From Chloroflexota bacterium (lineage in GTDB: Bacteria > Chloroflexota > UBA6077 > JACQUR01): a stretch of 32,602 nt of DNA. This document shows, one piece after another, positions 17,021 to 24,805 of the stretch. The notes below the pieces were generated by a model. The model had not been told where the DNA came from and made no database searches. It worked only from the letters and a program-made list of their open reading frames with translations. Numbering within the stretch: the stretch's first letter is position 1; each line of letters opens with the position of its first letter. Position numbers and translations under genes: made by a program. Where the stretch lies: assembly GCA_016210245.1 (NCBI GenBank), contig JACQUR010000108.1, forward strand, positions 1-32,602, in the 5' to 3' direction.

Positions 17021-17827
17021 ATGGCGGGGGCTACGGCTGAGGTCTTGAAGGTTCGACGGGTGAGCCGGCCGCGCGCGCTCTGGCGGCCGCTCCGGGAAAA
17101 CGCCATCGAGGGACTGGCGTTGCTCGGAGGCGTGCTCCTCTGGGAGGCGTGCGGCTGGCTGCTGCCGCTGCCCTGGCTGCCGCCGTTCTCGCACGTCGTG
17201 GCAGCGCTTGCCCAGTTCATTGAAAGCGGCGTGATCGGCGCGAACGTGGCCGTGAGCTTGCAAGGACTGGCCATCGGGTTCGGGTTCTCGCTGGTGGTCG
17301 GGCTGACGGTCGGCGCGCTCATGGGTCGCTATCGACGCGTGGAGCAGGCGCTGGACGTGTACGTCTACGCCATGTTGCTCTCGCCGTCGATGGTCTTTGC
17401 GCCCATCTTCTTCGCCATCTTTGGTCTGTCGGACATGGCGCGCATCGCCGTGATCGTCATGTACGCCCTGTTCGTCATCATCATCAACACCAGCACCGGA
17501 GTGCGCACTGTCGATCCTGCGCTGGTCGAGATGGCCCGCTCCTTTGGCGCCGGCGAGCGGCAGCTCTTCCTGCGCATCCTGCTGCCCGCCTCCTTGCCGC
17601 TCGTCTTTGCCGGGATTCGACTGGGCATGGGCCGGGCGGTCAAGGGCATGATCAACGGCGAGATGTTCATCGCCCTGGTGGGGCTGGGCGCCCTGGCGCA
17701 GAAGTACGGCAGCCAGTTCGAGGCCTCGAAGGTGTTCGCCATCGCGCTGGTCGTCCTGATCGTGGCCCTGTTCGCGAACTGGATTGTGCAAATCATCGAG
17801 CAACGGCTTACGCGCTGGGCCGACTGA
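17021..17827 (+). CDS. ABC transporter permease, SsuC/TauC-like (type B, copy 1)
   Basis: The 268-residue membrane protein has the EAA-type loop EMARSFGAGERQLFLRILLP beginning at E170. It belongs to a different subgroup from the type A permease upstream (it contains LPPFSHVVAALAQ and MGRYRRVEQA), as expected for a heterodimer. ATG 17021 follows GAGAGGGAC. The open frame extends far upstream, but that part overlaps the preceding permease gene and the palindrome and is not coding. Paralog: 20318-21124. Confidence 0.9.
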   Translation: MAGATAEVLKVRRVSRPRALWRPLRENAIEGLALLGGVLLWEACGWLLPLPWLPPFSHVVAALAQFIESGVIGANVAVSLQGLAIGFGFSLVVGLTVGALMGRYRRVEQALDVYVYAMLLSPSMVFAPIFFAIFGLSDMARIAVIVMYALFVIIINTSTGVRTVDPALVEMARSFGAGERQLFLRILLPASLPLVFAGIRLGMGRAVKGMINGEMFIALVGLGALAQKYGSQFEASKVFAIALVVLIVALFANWIVQIIEQRLTRWAD

Positions 17828-17833
17828 TGGCTC

Positions 17834-17880
17834 GTCAGTGGTCAGGGGTCAGGGGGTCAGTGGTCAGCAGCCACTGACCA
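17834..17880. repeat. Degenerate GTGGTCA repeat with short hairpin
   Basis: It contains three to four GTCAGTGG/GGTCAGGG units and a 9-bp hairpin (17855-17863 pairing with 17871-17879). It is the same family as 16015-16077 but decayed. It lies in the leader of the next lipoprotein gene. Confidence 0.75.
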
Positions 17881-17915
17881 CGATGCCATTCCATAACAAC
17901 AGCGGAGGAGAACGC

Positions 17916-19046
17916 ATGAACCGCCTGTGGCTAAGCATTGTCGCGACGTTCCTGCTCACCGCCAGCGCCTGCGCGCCGGCCGCGGCCCCCAGCCCTACGG
18001 CGGCGCCTGCCAGGCCGACCGAGAAGCCGGCAGCCAAGGCGGAGCCGACGGCTGCCGCGCCCGCCAAGCCGGCGGCCACGGCGGCGCCGGCGGCCAAGCC
18101 GGCCGAGGTCAAGGTTCCCAAGCCTGCCGGCAGCCTGGCCATCAAGGTGGGTGAAACCGCGGGCCTGTCCTATAGTCGCATTCCATCCCGCGTTACTCTG
18201 GAGCGCCTCAACAAAGACGGCTGGAAGCTCGAGCTGGTCGAGTTGAAGGGCACCGACCTGATCGCCGAGGCCGTCTCCAGCGGCGAGACCCCGCTGGCCA
18301 GGTTCCAGTTCCTGGACTCGCTCCGCACGGTCCAGGCGGGAGGCAAGCTCAAGCTGCTCATGGAGGACCGTCCTGAGGAGTTCGTCGTGATCGGCAAGAA
18401 GGAGATCACGAAGTGCCAGGACATGAACGGCAAGCGCTACGCGGTCCATAGCGAGGGCTCCCCCTACGCCACCATGTCGGCCAAGTGGATGAACGACTGC
18501 GGGGCTAAGCCCAACCGGCTGGTGATCTCCGGTGGGGAGAACCGCATCGTTGCCCTGATGAACGGGCAGATCGACGCCACCTTCGTGCAGTTGAGCGACT
18601 GGATCAACCTCGACACCCAGCGCCCGGGCGAGTTTCCGATCATCATGCGCTTCGCCGATGTGCTGCCCGGGCTGATGGGCGGCATCCTGGTCGCCAACTC
18701 GGCCTGGCTGGAGAAGAACCGAGAGGTGACCACGGCCTACATGGCAGAGTCGCTGCTGGACAACCGCCGGATCGCCAGCGATTCGAAGCCCGCGGAGGAG
18801 GCGGTCAAGAAGCTCATGACCGAGGCCGACGTGAAGGCCTTCGCCAAGACCTACCAGGCCTACCAGCGTGACCTGGGCGGCTTCCCCCAGAACGGCGGGC
18901 TGACCGCCGACCGCATCCAGCGCGGCATCAACCTGTTCACCGAGCTGGAGCTGGTCAAGCCCGGGCTGGCCCCGAACCAGGTCGCGGACCTGAGCCTGCT
19001 CGAGGGCGCGCTCAAGATAGTCGGGAGCGTAGCCGGGCAGCGGTAA
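17916..19046 (+). CDS. ABC-type substrate-binding lipoprotein, paralog 4 (divergent)
   Basis: The 376-residue protein has lipobox ASAC (C19), a linker of KPTEKPAAKAEP type, and a binding domain starting KPAGSLAIKVGETAGLSYSR. It keeps ISGGENRIVALMNGQIDATF and the VQLSDW segment but differs from paralogs 1-3 in the ligand-cleft stretch after residue 80 and near the PGLMGG segment, so its ligand may differ. ATG 17916 follows GGAGGAGAAC; an upstream open frame reads through the repeat. It precedes the second permease pair and is presumably its receptor. Confidence 0.86.
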   Translation: MNRLWLSIVATFLLTASACAPAAAPSPTAAPARPTEKPAAKAEPTAAAPAKPAATAAPAAKPAEVKVPKPAGSLAIKVGETAGLSYSRIPSRVTLERLNKDGWKLELVELKGTDLIAEAVSSGETPLARFQFLDSLRTVQAGGKLKLLMEDRPEEFVVIGKKEITKCQDMNGKRYAVHSEGSPYATMSAKWMNDCGAKPNRLVISGGENRIVALMNGQIDATFVQLSDWINLDTQRPGEFPIIMRFADVLPGLMGGILVANSAWLEKNREVTTAYMAESLLDNRRIASDSKPAEEAVKKLMTEADVKAFAKTYQAYQRDLGGFPQNGGLTADRIQRGINLFTELELVKPGLAPNQVADLSLLEGALKIVGSVAGQR

Positions 19047-19060
19047 AGCTGGTTGGAGGC

Positions 19061-19135
19061 GTAGCGCGGGGGCTTGTCCCCCGCCGTCTCCCGGGGTGCG
19101 CATGCACCGGAGCGGGGTACAAGCCCCCGCGCTAC
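19061..19135. repeat. 17-bp inverted repeat GTAGCGCGGGGGCTTGT
   Basis: Arms 19061-19077 and 19119-19135 are exact reverse complements. The loop holds CCCCCGCCGTCTCCCGGGG, which can pair internally. It is directly followed by a second, unrelated inverted repeat. Confidence 0.88.
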
Positions 19136-19155
19136 AGGTGGTCGTTCGGACATGT

Positions 19156-19311
19156 CGGGTGGAACGGATTGCTGTCAACGGATTCGGGGAACGGATTGGA
19201 ACAGATTGGAATGGAATTAGAACGGAATTGGAACGGATTGAGCGCTCGGCTGTCCGTTCCAATCCGTTCAATCCGTTCCCCGAATCCGTTGACAGCAATC
19301 CGTTCCACCCG
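19156..19311. repeat. Perfect 43-bp inverted repeat of GGAACGGATT units
   Basis: Arms 19156-19198 and 19269-19311 are identical as reverse complements over 43 bp. The interior holds further variants (GGAACAGATT, GGAATGGAATT, GGAACGGAATT). With the element at 19061-19135 it fills almost the whole 290-bp space between the lipoprotein and permease genes; no gene is seen there. Confidence 0.94.
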
Positions 19312-19336
19312 AGCCGCACGTGCAAGAGAGGCGTAG

Positions 19337-20134
19337 ATGGCAGTAGCAGCGGCGCGCAGACGACGGCAGGAGGAGCGGCTCTGGGCCTGGGGGCTCCCGC
19401 TGGGCGTGTTCGCCGTCGGAGCGGGGCTCTGGGAGCTGGCCACCATCAACTCGGAGAGCCTGATCATCCCGACCTTCAGCCAGACGATGGTCGGGCTCTA
19501 CCAGCTCCTGTTCCAGACCGGGCAGTTGTGGGGTCCGTTGCTGCTGAGCAACCAGGCGCTGGTGCTCGGGTACGTCCTGGCGGTCACCGTCGGCGTGGGG
19601 CTTGGCCTCGGAATGGCCAGGGCGCGGTGGCTGGAGAGCATCGCCGACCCCTACGTCCACATGATGCTGGCGATGCCAACTGCGCCCCTGATTCCGCTGG
19701 TCATGATGGCGCTGGGGTTGGGAATCGAGTCGCGGGTGCTCATCGTCTTCCTCTTCGCCTTCATCTACATCACCGTCAACACCCGCGCAGGAGTCCGCAA
19801 CGTCGACCCCGGGCTGATCGAGATGGCCAGGTCCTTCGGCGCCAGCGAGGCGGACGTCTGGCGCAGGATCCTGATCCCCGGCGCTGTGCCCGCGATCCTG
19901 GCCGGGCTGCGGATCGGGCTGGGTCGAGCGGTCAACGGCATGGTGGTCGCCGAGCTGCTCCTGGTGGCAACGGGCATTGGCAACCTGCTGCTGGAGTTCC
20001 GCGCCGCCTTCCACAGCGGGCTGTTGTTCGCAACAGTGCTGGCGGTCGCCCTGGAGGCGATCGTGCTGCTGGCTCTGATGCGCGTGCTCGAGGACCGGCT
20101 CGCCCCATGGGCGAGCAGCGTCGTGGGGGACTAG
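19337..20134 (+). CDS. ABC transporter permease, SsuC/TauC-like (type A, copy 2)
   Basis: The 265-residue membrane protein is highly similar to the 16086-16886 protein: IPTFSQTMVGLYQL against IPTFTEMVGGFVRL, the shared LLSNQALVLGY-like stretch, and NTRAGVRNVDP in both. The EAA-type loop begins at E162 (EMARSFGASEADVWRRILIPG). GAGAGG lies just before ATG 19337. The duplicated lipoprotein-permease-permease order means this unit arose by tandem duplication of the transporter genes. Confidence 0.9.
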   Translation: MAVAAARRRRQEERLWAWGLPLGVFAVGAGLWELATINSESLIIPTFSQTMVGLYQLLFQTGQLWGPLLLSNQALVLGYVLAVTVGVGLGLGMARARWLESIADPYVHMMLAMPTAPLIPLVMMALGLGIESRVLIVFLFAFIYITVNTRAGVRNVDPGLIEMARSFGASEADVWRRILIPGAVPAILAGLRIGLGRAVNGMVVAELLLVATGIGNLLLEFRAAFHSGLLFATVLAVALEAIVLLALMRVLEDRLAPWASSVVGD

Positions 20135-20154
20135 GTGTGCCTCGCGAAACCGCC

Positions 20155-20258
20155 GAGACGCGGGGTCCGGGGACGCGGGGACGCGGGGACGCGGGGACGC
20201 GGGGACGCGGAGACGGACGGGTCGCTCTCTCCGTCCCCGCGTCCCCGCGTCCCCGCGT
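20155..20258. repeat. GGACGCGG tandem array forming an inverted repeat
   Basis: Five perfect 8-bp GGACGCGG units occupy 20171-20210. Complementary CCCCGCGT units follow at about 20232-20258 and could pair with them; a stray copy is at 20270-20280. The whole 180-bp gap between the two permeases is this repeat and its flanks. Confidence 0.9.
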
Positions 20259-20317
20259 CTGAGCACCCGGCGTCCCCGCGGTTGGACAAGGTGTGCTGAG
20301 CGAGGTGGAGGCGAGCG

Positions 20318-21124
20318 ATGGCGAGCGTAGCGGCTGAAGCGGCCAGGGTCCGACGAGCGGGCGGGCCGCGCGCGCTCTGGCGTCCGCTGCGAGGCAGCGC
20401 CATGCAGGGGCTGGCCCTGCTGGGCGGAGTGGTGCTCTGGGAGGCGTTTGGCTGGCTACTGGCGCTCCCCTGGCTGCCGCCGTTCTCGAAGGTGGTCGCC
20501 GCCCTGGGCCAGCTCATCCAGAGCGGCGAGATCCTGGGCAACCTGGCGGTGAGCCTGCGCACGCTCGTGGTCGGCTTCAGTCTGTCGCTGGTGGTCGGGC
20601 TGGTGGTCGGCGCGCTGATGGGGCGCTACCGCCGCGTGGAGCAGGCGATCGGCATCTACGTCAACGCCCTGCTGTTCACGCCGTCCCTGGTCTTCGCCCC
20701 GATCTTCTTCGCGTTCTTCCATCTTTCGGACTGGACGCGCATCGCGGTGATCGTCAAGTACGTGGTGTTCATCCTCATCATCAACACCGCGACCGCCATC
20801 CGCACCACCGATCCCGCCCTGGTCGAGATGGCCCGCTCCTTCGGCGCCACCGAGCGGCAGATCTTCCTGCGCATCCTCCTGCCGGCCTCGCTGCTGATCG
20901 CCTTCGCCGGCATCCGGCTGGGGGTGGGCCGCGCGGTCAAGGGCATGATCACGGGCGAGATGTTCATCGCCTTCGTCGGGCTCGGCGGCGTGGTGCAGAA
21001 GTATGGCAGCCAGTTCGACGCCTCCAGGGTGCTGGCCATCTCGCTGGTCATCCTGGTGGTGGCGCTGGTGCTGGGCACAGCCGTCCAGGCGCTGGACCGC
21101 AGGCTGACCCGGTGGGCGGATTGA
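20318..21124 (+). CDS. ABC transporter permease, SsuC/TauC-like (type B, copy 2)
   Basis: The 268-residue protein is the paralog of 17021-17827 (ALWRPLRGSAMQGLALLGG against ALWRPLRENAIEGLALLGG; RRLTRWAD at the end against QRLTRWAD). The EAA-type loop starts at E170 (EMARSFGATERQIFLRILLP). GAGGTGGAGG is upstream of ATG 20318. It pairs with the preceding type A permease. The stop lies only 12 bp before the EamA gene. Confidence 0.9.
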   Translation: MASVAAEAARVRRAGGPRALWRPLRGSAMQGLALLGGVVLWEAFGWLLALPWLPPFSKVVAALGQLIQSGEILGNLAVSLRTLVVGFSLSLVVGLVVGALMGRYRRVEQAIGIYVNALLFTPSLVFAPIFFAFFHLSDWTRIAVIVKYVVFILIINTATAIRTTDPALVEMARSFGATERQIFLRILLPASLLIAFAGIRLGVGRAVKGMITGEMFIAFVGLGGVVQKYGSQFDASRVLAISLVILVVALVLGTAVQALDRRLTRWAD

Positions 21125-21136
21125 GCGCCGAGGCCG

Positions 21137-22009
21137 ATGGACCCCAGGCTGGCCGCCGCCCTCGCCGCCCTGTGCCTGGGCGCGATGCCTATTCCCTTGA
21201 AGCGCGGCTTCAAGAGCGGCACCTCGTCCACCCAGCTTGCTGTCGTGGTCAGTTTGCTGGTTGGCCCGCCGCTCTATGTGCTCATGGCGCCCTTCGGCGG
21301 CGGCTTCCACCTGGAGCAACTCACTCCCACGGCGGTGGGAGCGTTTGTGGTGGGCGGGCTGATGGGTACCTACCTGGGTCGCTACCTGACCTATTCGGCG
21401 GTCCGCCACCTTGGCGCGGCGCGGGCGGCGGCGATCAAGAACTGCTCGCCGCTGGTGGCGACGCTGCTCGCCTTCGTGGTGCTGGGGGAGAACATCGGCC
21501 TGGAGCGCTGGCTGGCGATTGGCGCGATCGTGGGCGGCGTCCTGCTCATCGGACGCGAGGCGAGCGCGCCCGGCGCCGAGTCGGACCCGGTGGGCATCCT
21601 CTACGCCATCGGCGGTGCGGTGAGCTTCGGGCTACGCCCGGTCATCTTGAAGGCGGGCTTCCAGGAGGCGGACCTGCCGCTGACCGCGGCGATGATTGGC
21701 GCCTCGACCGCGCTGCTGCTCTACCTGGTGGAGATGGCGGCGCGCGGGAGACTGGGATCCATCTCCTGGCGCTCGCCTGGCCTGGGCTGGTTCGCCGCCA
21801 GCGGCCTGCTGCAGGCGCTGGCCTTCGTGCCGTTCAACATCGCCGTGGCTGGAGGCGAGCTGAGCGTGGTTTACCCTATTATGAACAGCGCGCCGCTGGC
21901 CACGCTGGCGCTCAGCCGCTGGCTGCTGCGCGAGGTGGAGCGCACGACGTGGCTGGACGTGGTGGCCGTGCTAGCCATCGTGGTGGGCGTCTCCGTGCTG
22001 GCCGCATAG
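21137..22009 (+). CDS. EamA/DMT-family membrane transporter
   Basis: The 290-residue protein is made of two EamA repeats (about residues 5-137 and 150-288), giving about ten transmembrane helices. Typical features are the short loop between helices, LGENIGLERWLAIGAIVGGVLLIG closing repeat one, and VEPTWLDVVA-like wording (VERTTWLDVVAVLAIVVGV) closing repeat two. DMT exporters and importers carry amino acids, nucleotide sugars or other small metabolites. Close spacing to the upstream permease suggests co-transcription. The substrate cannot be assigned. Confidence 0.85.
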   Translation: MDPRLAAALAALCLGAMPIPLKRGFKSGTSSTQLAVVVSLLVGPPLYVLMAPFGGGFHLEQLTPTAVGAFVVGGLMGTYLGRYLTYSAVRHLGAARAAAIKNCSPLVATLLAFVVLGENIGLERWLAIGAIVGGVLLIGREASAPGAESDPVGILYAIGGAVSFGLRPVILKAGFQEADLPLTAAMIGASTALLLYLVEMAARGRLGSISWRSPGLGWFAASGLLQALAFVPFNIAVAGGELSVVYPIMNSAPLATLALSRWLLREVERTTWLDVVAVLAIVVGVSVLAA

Positions 22010-22027
22010 GTCGCCCGCCTCACCGGG

Positions 22028-22091
22028 CTGCACAGGTGAGCCGCCTGTGCCACCGAGTTCCTATGGTGGCACAGGCGGCTCGCCTGTGCAG
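22028..22091. repeat. 27-bp inverted repeat CTGCACAGG...CC
   Basis: Arms 22028-22054 and 22065-22091 pair with one mismatch around a 10-nt loop. Each arm contains two partly self-similar CACAGG/GCCTGTG pieces. It lies directly after the EamA stop. It is the best-placed candidate for an operon end, but there is no T-tract. Confidence 0.9.
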
Positions 22092-22186
22092 ACTTGCGTC
22101 GCCAGACGGCGCACGATCCAGCCTGCGCCAGCAAACTGCGATACCCCGCCGCGGAGCACTGAAATGGGTGACATAGGCAGGCAACG

Positions 22187-23404
22187 ATGGGAAGCAGCAT
22201 GGCCCGAACGCCGCTGATGGCCGAGCGGGTCGCGAACCCGCCCGGCTCGCCGTCCGGGCTGTTCTCACAGGCGTTCGTCTTCGTGTGCGTCACCACGTTC
22301 CTGGGGTACGCGCAGTACTCGCTGCTCACGCCGGTCCTGCCGCTCTTCATCAAGGACCACGGCGGCTCGGCCAGCCTGGTCGGCCTCGTCACCGCGGCGT
22401 TCAGCGTCACCTCCTTCGCGCTGCGCCCATTCATCGGGCGCGCGGTGGACACCTGGAGCGCCCGGGGCGTGATGGGCCTGGGCACGCTGGCGATGGGGCT
22501 GGCCAGCTTCGGCTACCTGTTCTACGACACCGTGCTGCTGCTGCTCGTCCGCTCCATCCACGGCACGGGCTGGGCGGCGTTCAACACCGGCGGCAAGGTG
22601 CTGCTCTCCACCTCCGCGCCCGCGGAGCGGCGCGGGGAGGCCTCGGGGTACTACTCGATGGCTCAGGGCGTCGCGACTGCCCTGGTGCCGGCCATCGCCC
22701 TGTGGGTCCTGGGCCTGGTGGACTATGCGGGCGTCTTCGCCCTCTCGGCGGTCGGGGGACTGATCGCTACCCTCACCAGCCTGGCCGTGCCCGCGCAGCC
22801 GCACCCGCAGTCGGATGGGCCGCGCGAGTCGTTCTGGGCTGGCCTGGTGGAGCGGTCCGCGCTGCTGCCTTCGGTGCTGGAGTTCCTCACCAAGCTGTCC
22901 CAGCCCGCGGCGGCGGTCTTCGTCCCGCTCTACGCCACCTCCCGAGGGCTGCCGGTCGAATCGCTGGTGTACTACTACCTGGGCTACGGGCTGGTCGGCA
23001 TTGCGGCGCGCGGCGTGCTGGGCAGCCTGTCTGACCGCATCGGGCGAGGCCGGACGATCGCCATGGGCACGACGCTGGGCGCCGTGTCGCTGCTGCTCAT
23101 GGCGCTGGCGCACGACATCTACCTTCTGACGCTGGGCGGGATGATCTTCGGGCTGGGCACGGCCGCCTTCGCGCCCTCGGTCATGGCCCTGGCGATCGAC
23201 CTCGCGCCGGCCAGGCGGCGCGGGGCGGCCATGGCGACCTACTCCATGGCCTTCCAGCTTGCGCAGGGGGCAGGGGGCCTCCTGTGCGGCGTGTTGATCG
23301 ACCTGGCCGGGTTCGAGGTCATGTACCTCACCATGGCAGTTGCTTCCCTCTCCGCACTGCTCGTGGTGTTCCAGTACCGAAGCACCCTGAGCCCCGAGCA
23401 CTGA
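22187..23404 (+). CDS. Major facilitator superfamily transporter (copy 1)
   Basis: The 405-residue protein has twelve predicted hydrophobic segments in two halves. The motif-A-like loop between helices 2 and 3 reads RPFIGRAVDTWSARGVMGLG, and the counterpart in the second half reads GVLGSLSDRIGRGRTIAMG. It is a drug/metabolite efflux-type MFS protein and is clearly related to the MFS protein at 25967-27187 (SVTSFALRPFIGRAVDTWSARG against SVTSFAPRPLVGQGVDRWSARG). ATG 22187 and ATG 22199 are both possible starts; neither has a strong ribosome site. Confidence 0.9.
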   Translation: MGSSMARTPLMAERVANPPGSPSGLFSQAFVFVCVTTFLGYAQYSLLTPVLPLFIKDHGGSASLVGLVTAAFSVTSFALRPFIGRAVDTWSARGVMGLGTLAMGLASFGYLFYDTVLLLLVRSIHGTGWAAFNTGGKVLLSTSAPAERRGEASGYYSMAQGVATALVPAIALWVLGLVDYAGVFALSAVGGLIATLTSLAVPAQPHPQSDGPRESFWAGLVERSALLPSVLEFLTKLSQPAAAVFVPLYATSRGLPVESLVYYYLGYGLVGIAARGVLGSLSDRIGRGRTIAMGTTLGAVSLLLMALAHDIYLLTLGGMIFGLGTAAFAPSVMALAIDLAPARRRGAAMATYSMAFQLAQGAGGLLCGVLIDLAGFEVMYLTMAVASLSALLVVFQYRSTLSPEH

Positions 23405-23435
23405 CCACTGACTACCAACAACAGAGGAGGCACAC

Positions 23436-24599
23436 ATGTCTACCGAGGTGGAGAAGCACCACCACCACGGAGCCCGCCTGGGCGATCCGGAGATCAGCGG
23501 CGACAAGTGGTGGGCGAACGAAGGAGAGCGCCTGGTCCAGCTCTACCAGGCCGGCGCCGTCATGGCCAGCGGAGAGCGCGCCGCAGCCGAGCGGGAGCTG
23601 GCGACGCGCGAGCGGCGGCGGAAGACGCCGGTGGTGATCAAGCGGGAATCGATTCAGTTCGAGCCCTCGTCCTACAAGGGCGTCCACATCGGCTACATCG
23701 TCGCCCCGCACCGGGGCATCGAGGTGCGCAACATCCAGTTGGAGGTCCACCGGCTGCTGCCAGGGGCGCACACGGAGGCGCACCGGCACGGCGAGGCGGT
23801 CTGCCACGTGCTCAACGGCCACGGGCGCAGCCTCGTCGAGGGCAAGGAGTACGAGTGGGGGCCGCACGACTCGCTGCACATCCAGAAAGGGGCCTGGCAC
23901 CAGCACCTCAACGCCAGCGCAAGCGAGCCCGCCCATATCCTGGTGGGCAAGCCGGCGCCCATCCTGGAGCACCTCGCGCCCCACGCCATGGTCTACAAGG
24001 GCGACAGCTTCAGCGACATGCCCGACGACTTCATGCCCGAGCACCCCTTCACCCACGAGCGCGTGCCGGTGGGCTACGTGGGCGGCGAGAAGTGGATGAG
24101 CCACCTCCAGCTTGCCACCCACGAGCGCCTGGCCGAGCTGGAGCGGCGGCGGCGCGAGGCGCGGGTGCTGCTCAAGGCCAGCGAGGCGGTGATCGAGCGC
24201 TCCGAGCACAAGGGCGACTGGAAGGTGGGGCTGATCGACGAGTACCTGGGCTTCGACAACCGGATCCTGGCCATGTACATCCACCAGATGCCGCCCAGCA
24301 GCTACACCGAGACCCACAAGCACGGCGAGGCGATCGTGTACGTCTTGAGCGGGCGGGGCTACAGCATCGTCGAGGGCGAGCGCTACGACTGGCAGGCCGG
24401 CGACTGCATCTTCGTCCAGCCCGGGGTGTGGCACCAGCACTTCAACAGCCATCCCCAGCAGGTTTCGCAGCACCTGGCCCTGTACGTCGCGCCGCTGCGA
24501 GACCGCATCGTCCGCGGCGCGGAGTTCGTCGACTGGAAGACCGAGCCCGACTACCAGTCCCCAGCCGTGGAACTGCCCGCCGGCGAATGGTGGAAGTAG
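23436..24599 (+). CDS. Bicupin, probable metal-dependent aromatic-type dioxygenase or sensor
   Basis: The 387-residue protein has two cupin domains. Domain 1 has H116/H118 in EAHRHGE and H155 in GAWHQHLN. Domain 2 has H294/H296 in ETHKHGE and H333 in GVWHQHFN, so three metal-binding His are kept in both halves. The canonical motif-1 Glu is displaced to the residue two after the second His, as in gentisate-dioxygenase-like bicupins, which use a three-His iron site. A conserved helical segment (ERAAAERELATRERRRKTPV, ERLAELERRRREARVLLK) precedes each cupin. GAGGAGG supports ATG 23436. Location between two MFS genes and downstream of UbiD genes fits oxidative aromatic metabolism, but activity is not shown by sequence. 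Confidence 0.85.
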   Translation: MSTEVEKHHHHGARLGDPEISGDKWWANEGERLVQLYQAGAVMASGERAAAERELATRERRRKTPVVIKRESIQFEPSSYKGVHIGYIVAPHRGIEVRNIQLEVHRLLPGAHTEAHRHGEAVCHVLNGHGRSLVEGKEYEWGPHDSLHIQKGAWHQHLNASASEPAHILVGKPAPILEHLAPHAMVYKGDSFSDMPDDFMPEHPFTHERVPVGYVGGEKWMSHLQLATHERLAELERRRREARVLLKASEAVIERSEHKGDWKVGLIDEYLGFDNRILAMYIHQMPPSSYTETHKHGEAIVYVLSGRGYSIVEGERYDWQAGDCIFVQPGVWHQHFNSHPQQVSQHLALYVAPLRDRIVRGAEFVDWKTEPDYQSPAVELPAGEWWK

Positions 24600-24616
24600 C
24601 CGTGACCAGGGCTGTA

Positions 24617-24640
24617 GGGGCGGACCTGCGTGTCCGCCCC
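24617..24640. repeat. Short GGGGCGGAC hairpin (TAGGGGC family)
   Basis: GGGGCGGAC (24617-24625) pairs exactly with GTCCGCCCC (24632-24640) around a six-base loop, CTGCGT, identical to that at 13613-13644. The flanking TGTAGGGG half is kept only on the left. Confidence 0.8.
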
Positions 24641-24654
24641 GTCCCGCGCCTGCC

Positions 24655-24749
24655 GAGAGACGGGATGCACCACGGAGACACGGAGACACGGAGTTTTCTT
24701 ATGAGAACATCTCCGTGTCTCCGTGTCTCCGTGGTGCATCCCGTCTCTC
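24655..24749. repeat. Perfect 39-bp inverted repeat of CGGAGACA units
   Basis: Arms 24655-24693 and 24711-24749 are exact reverse complements around a 17-nt AT-rich loop (TTTTCTTATGAGAACAT). The arms hold tandem CACGGAGA units. The architecture is the same as 27616-27682, which uses CACGGAGC units, so these two are one family. It lies between the bicupin and the E2-like gene. Confidence 0.94.
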
Positions 24750-24805
24750 CGTGCGGCGCGGGGATAGGACGGGGGGCGGACTCTTGAAGGCGCGGGGGTC
24801 CAATA

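Noticed and set aside
16181-17827. A 548-residue long permease
   Set aside because: The upstream part overlaps the type A permease in another frame and runs through a palindrome; ATG 17021 gives a normal 268-residue permease.
23454-23469. HHHH stretch near the bicupin N-terminus as an engineered tag
   Set aside because: It is encoded by native-looking sequence within the gene, with no vector sequence around it.
24655-24749. Intrinsic terminator
   Set aside because: The stem is very long and the only T-rich part is in the loop; no T-run follows the right arm on either strand. The same holds for most hairpins listed.
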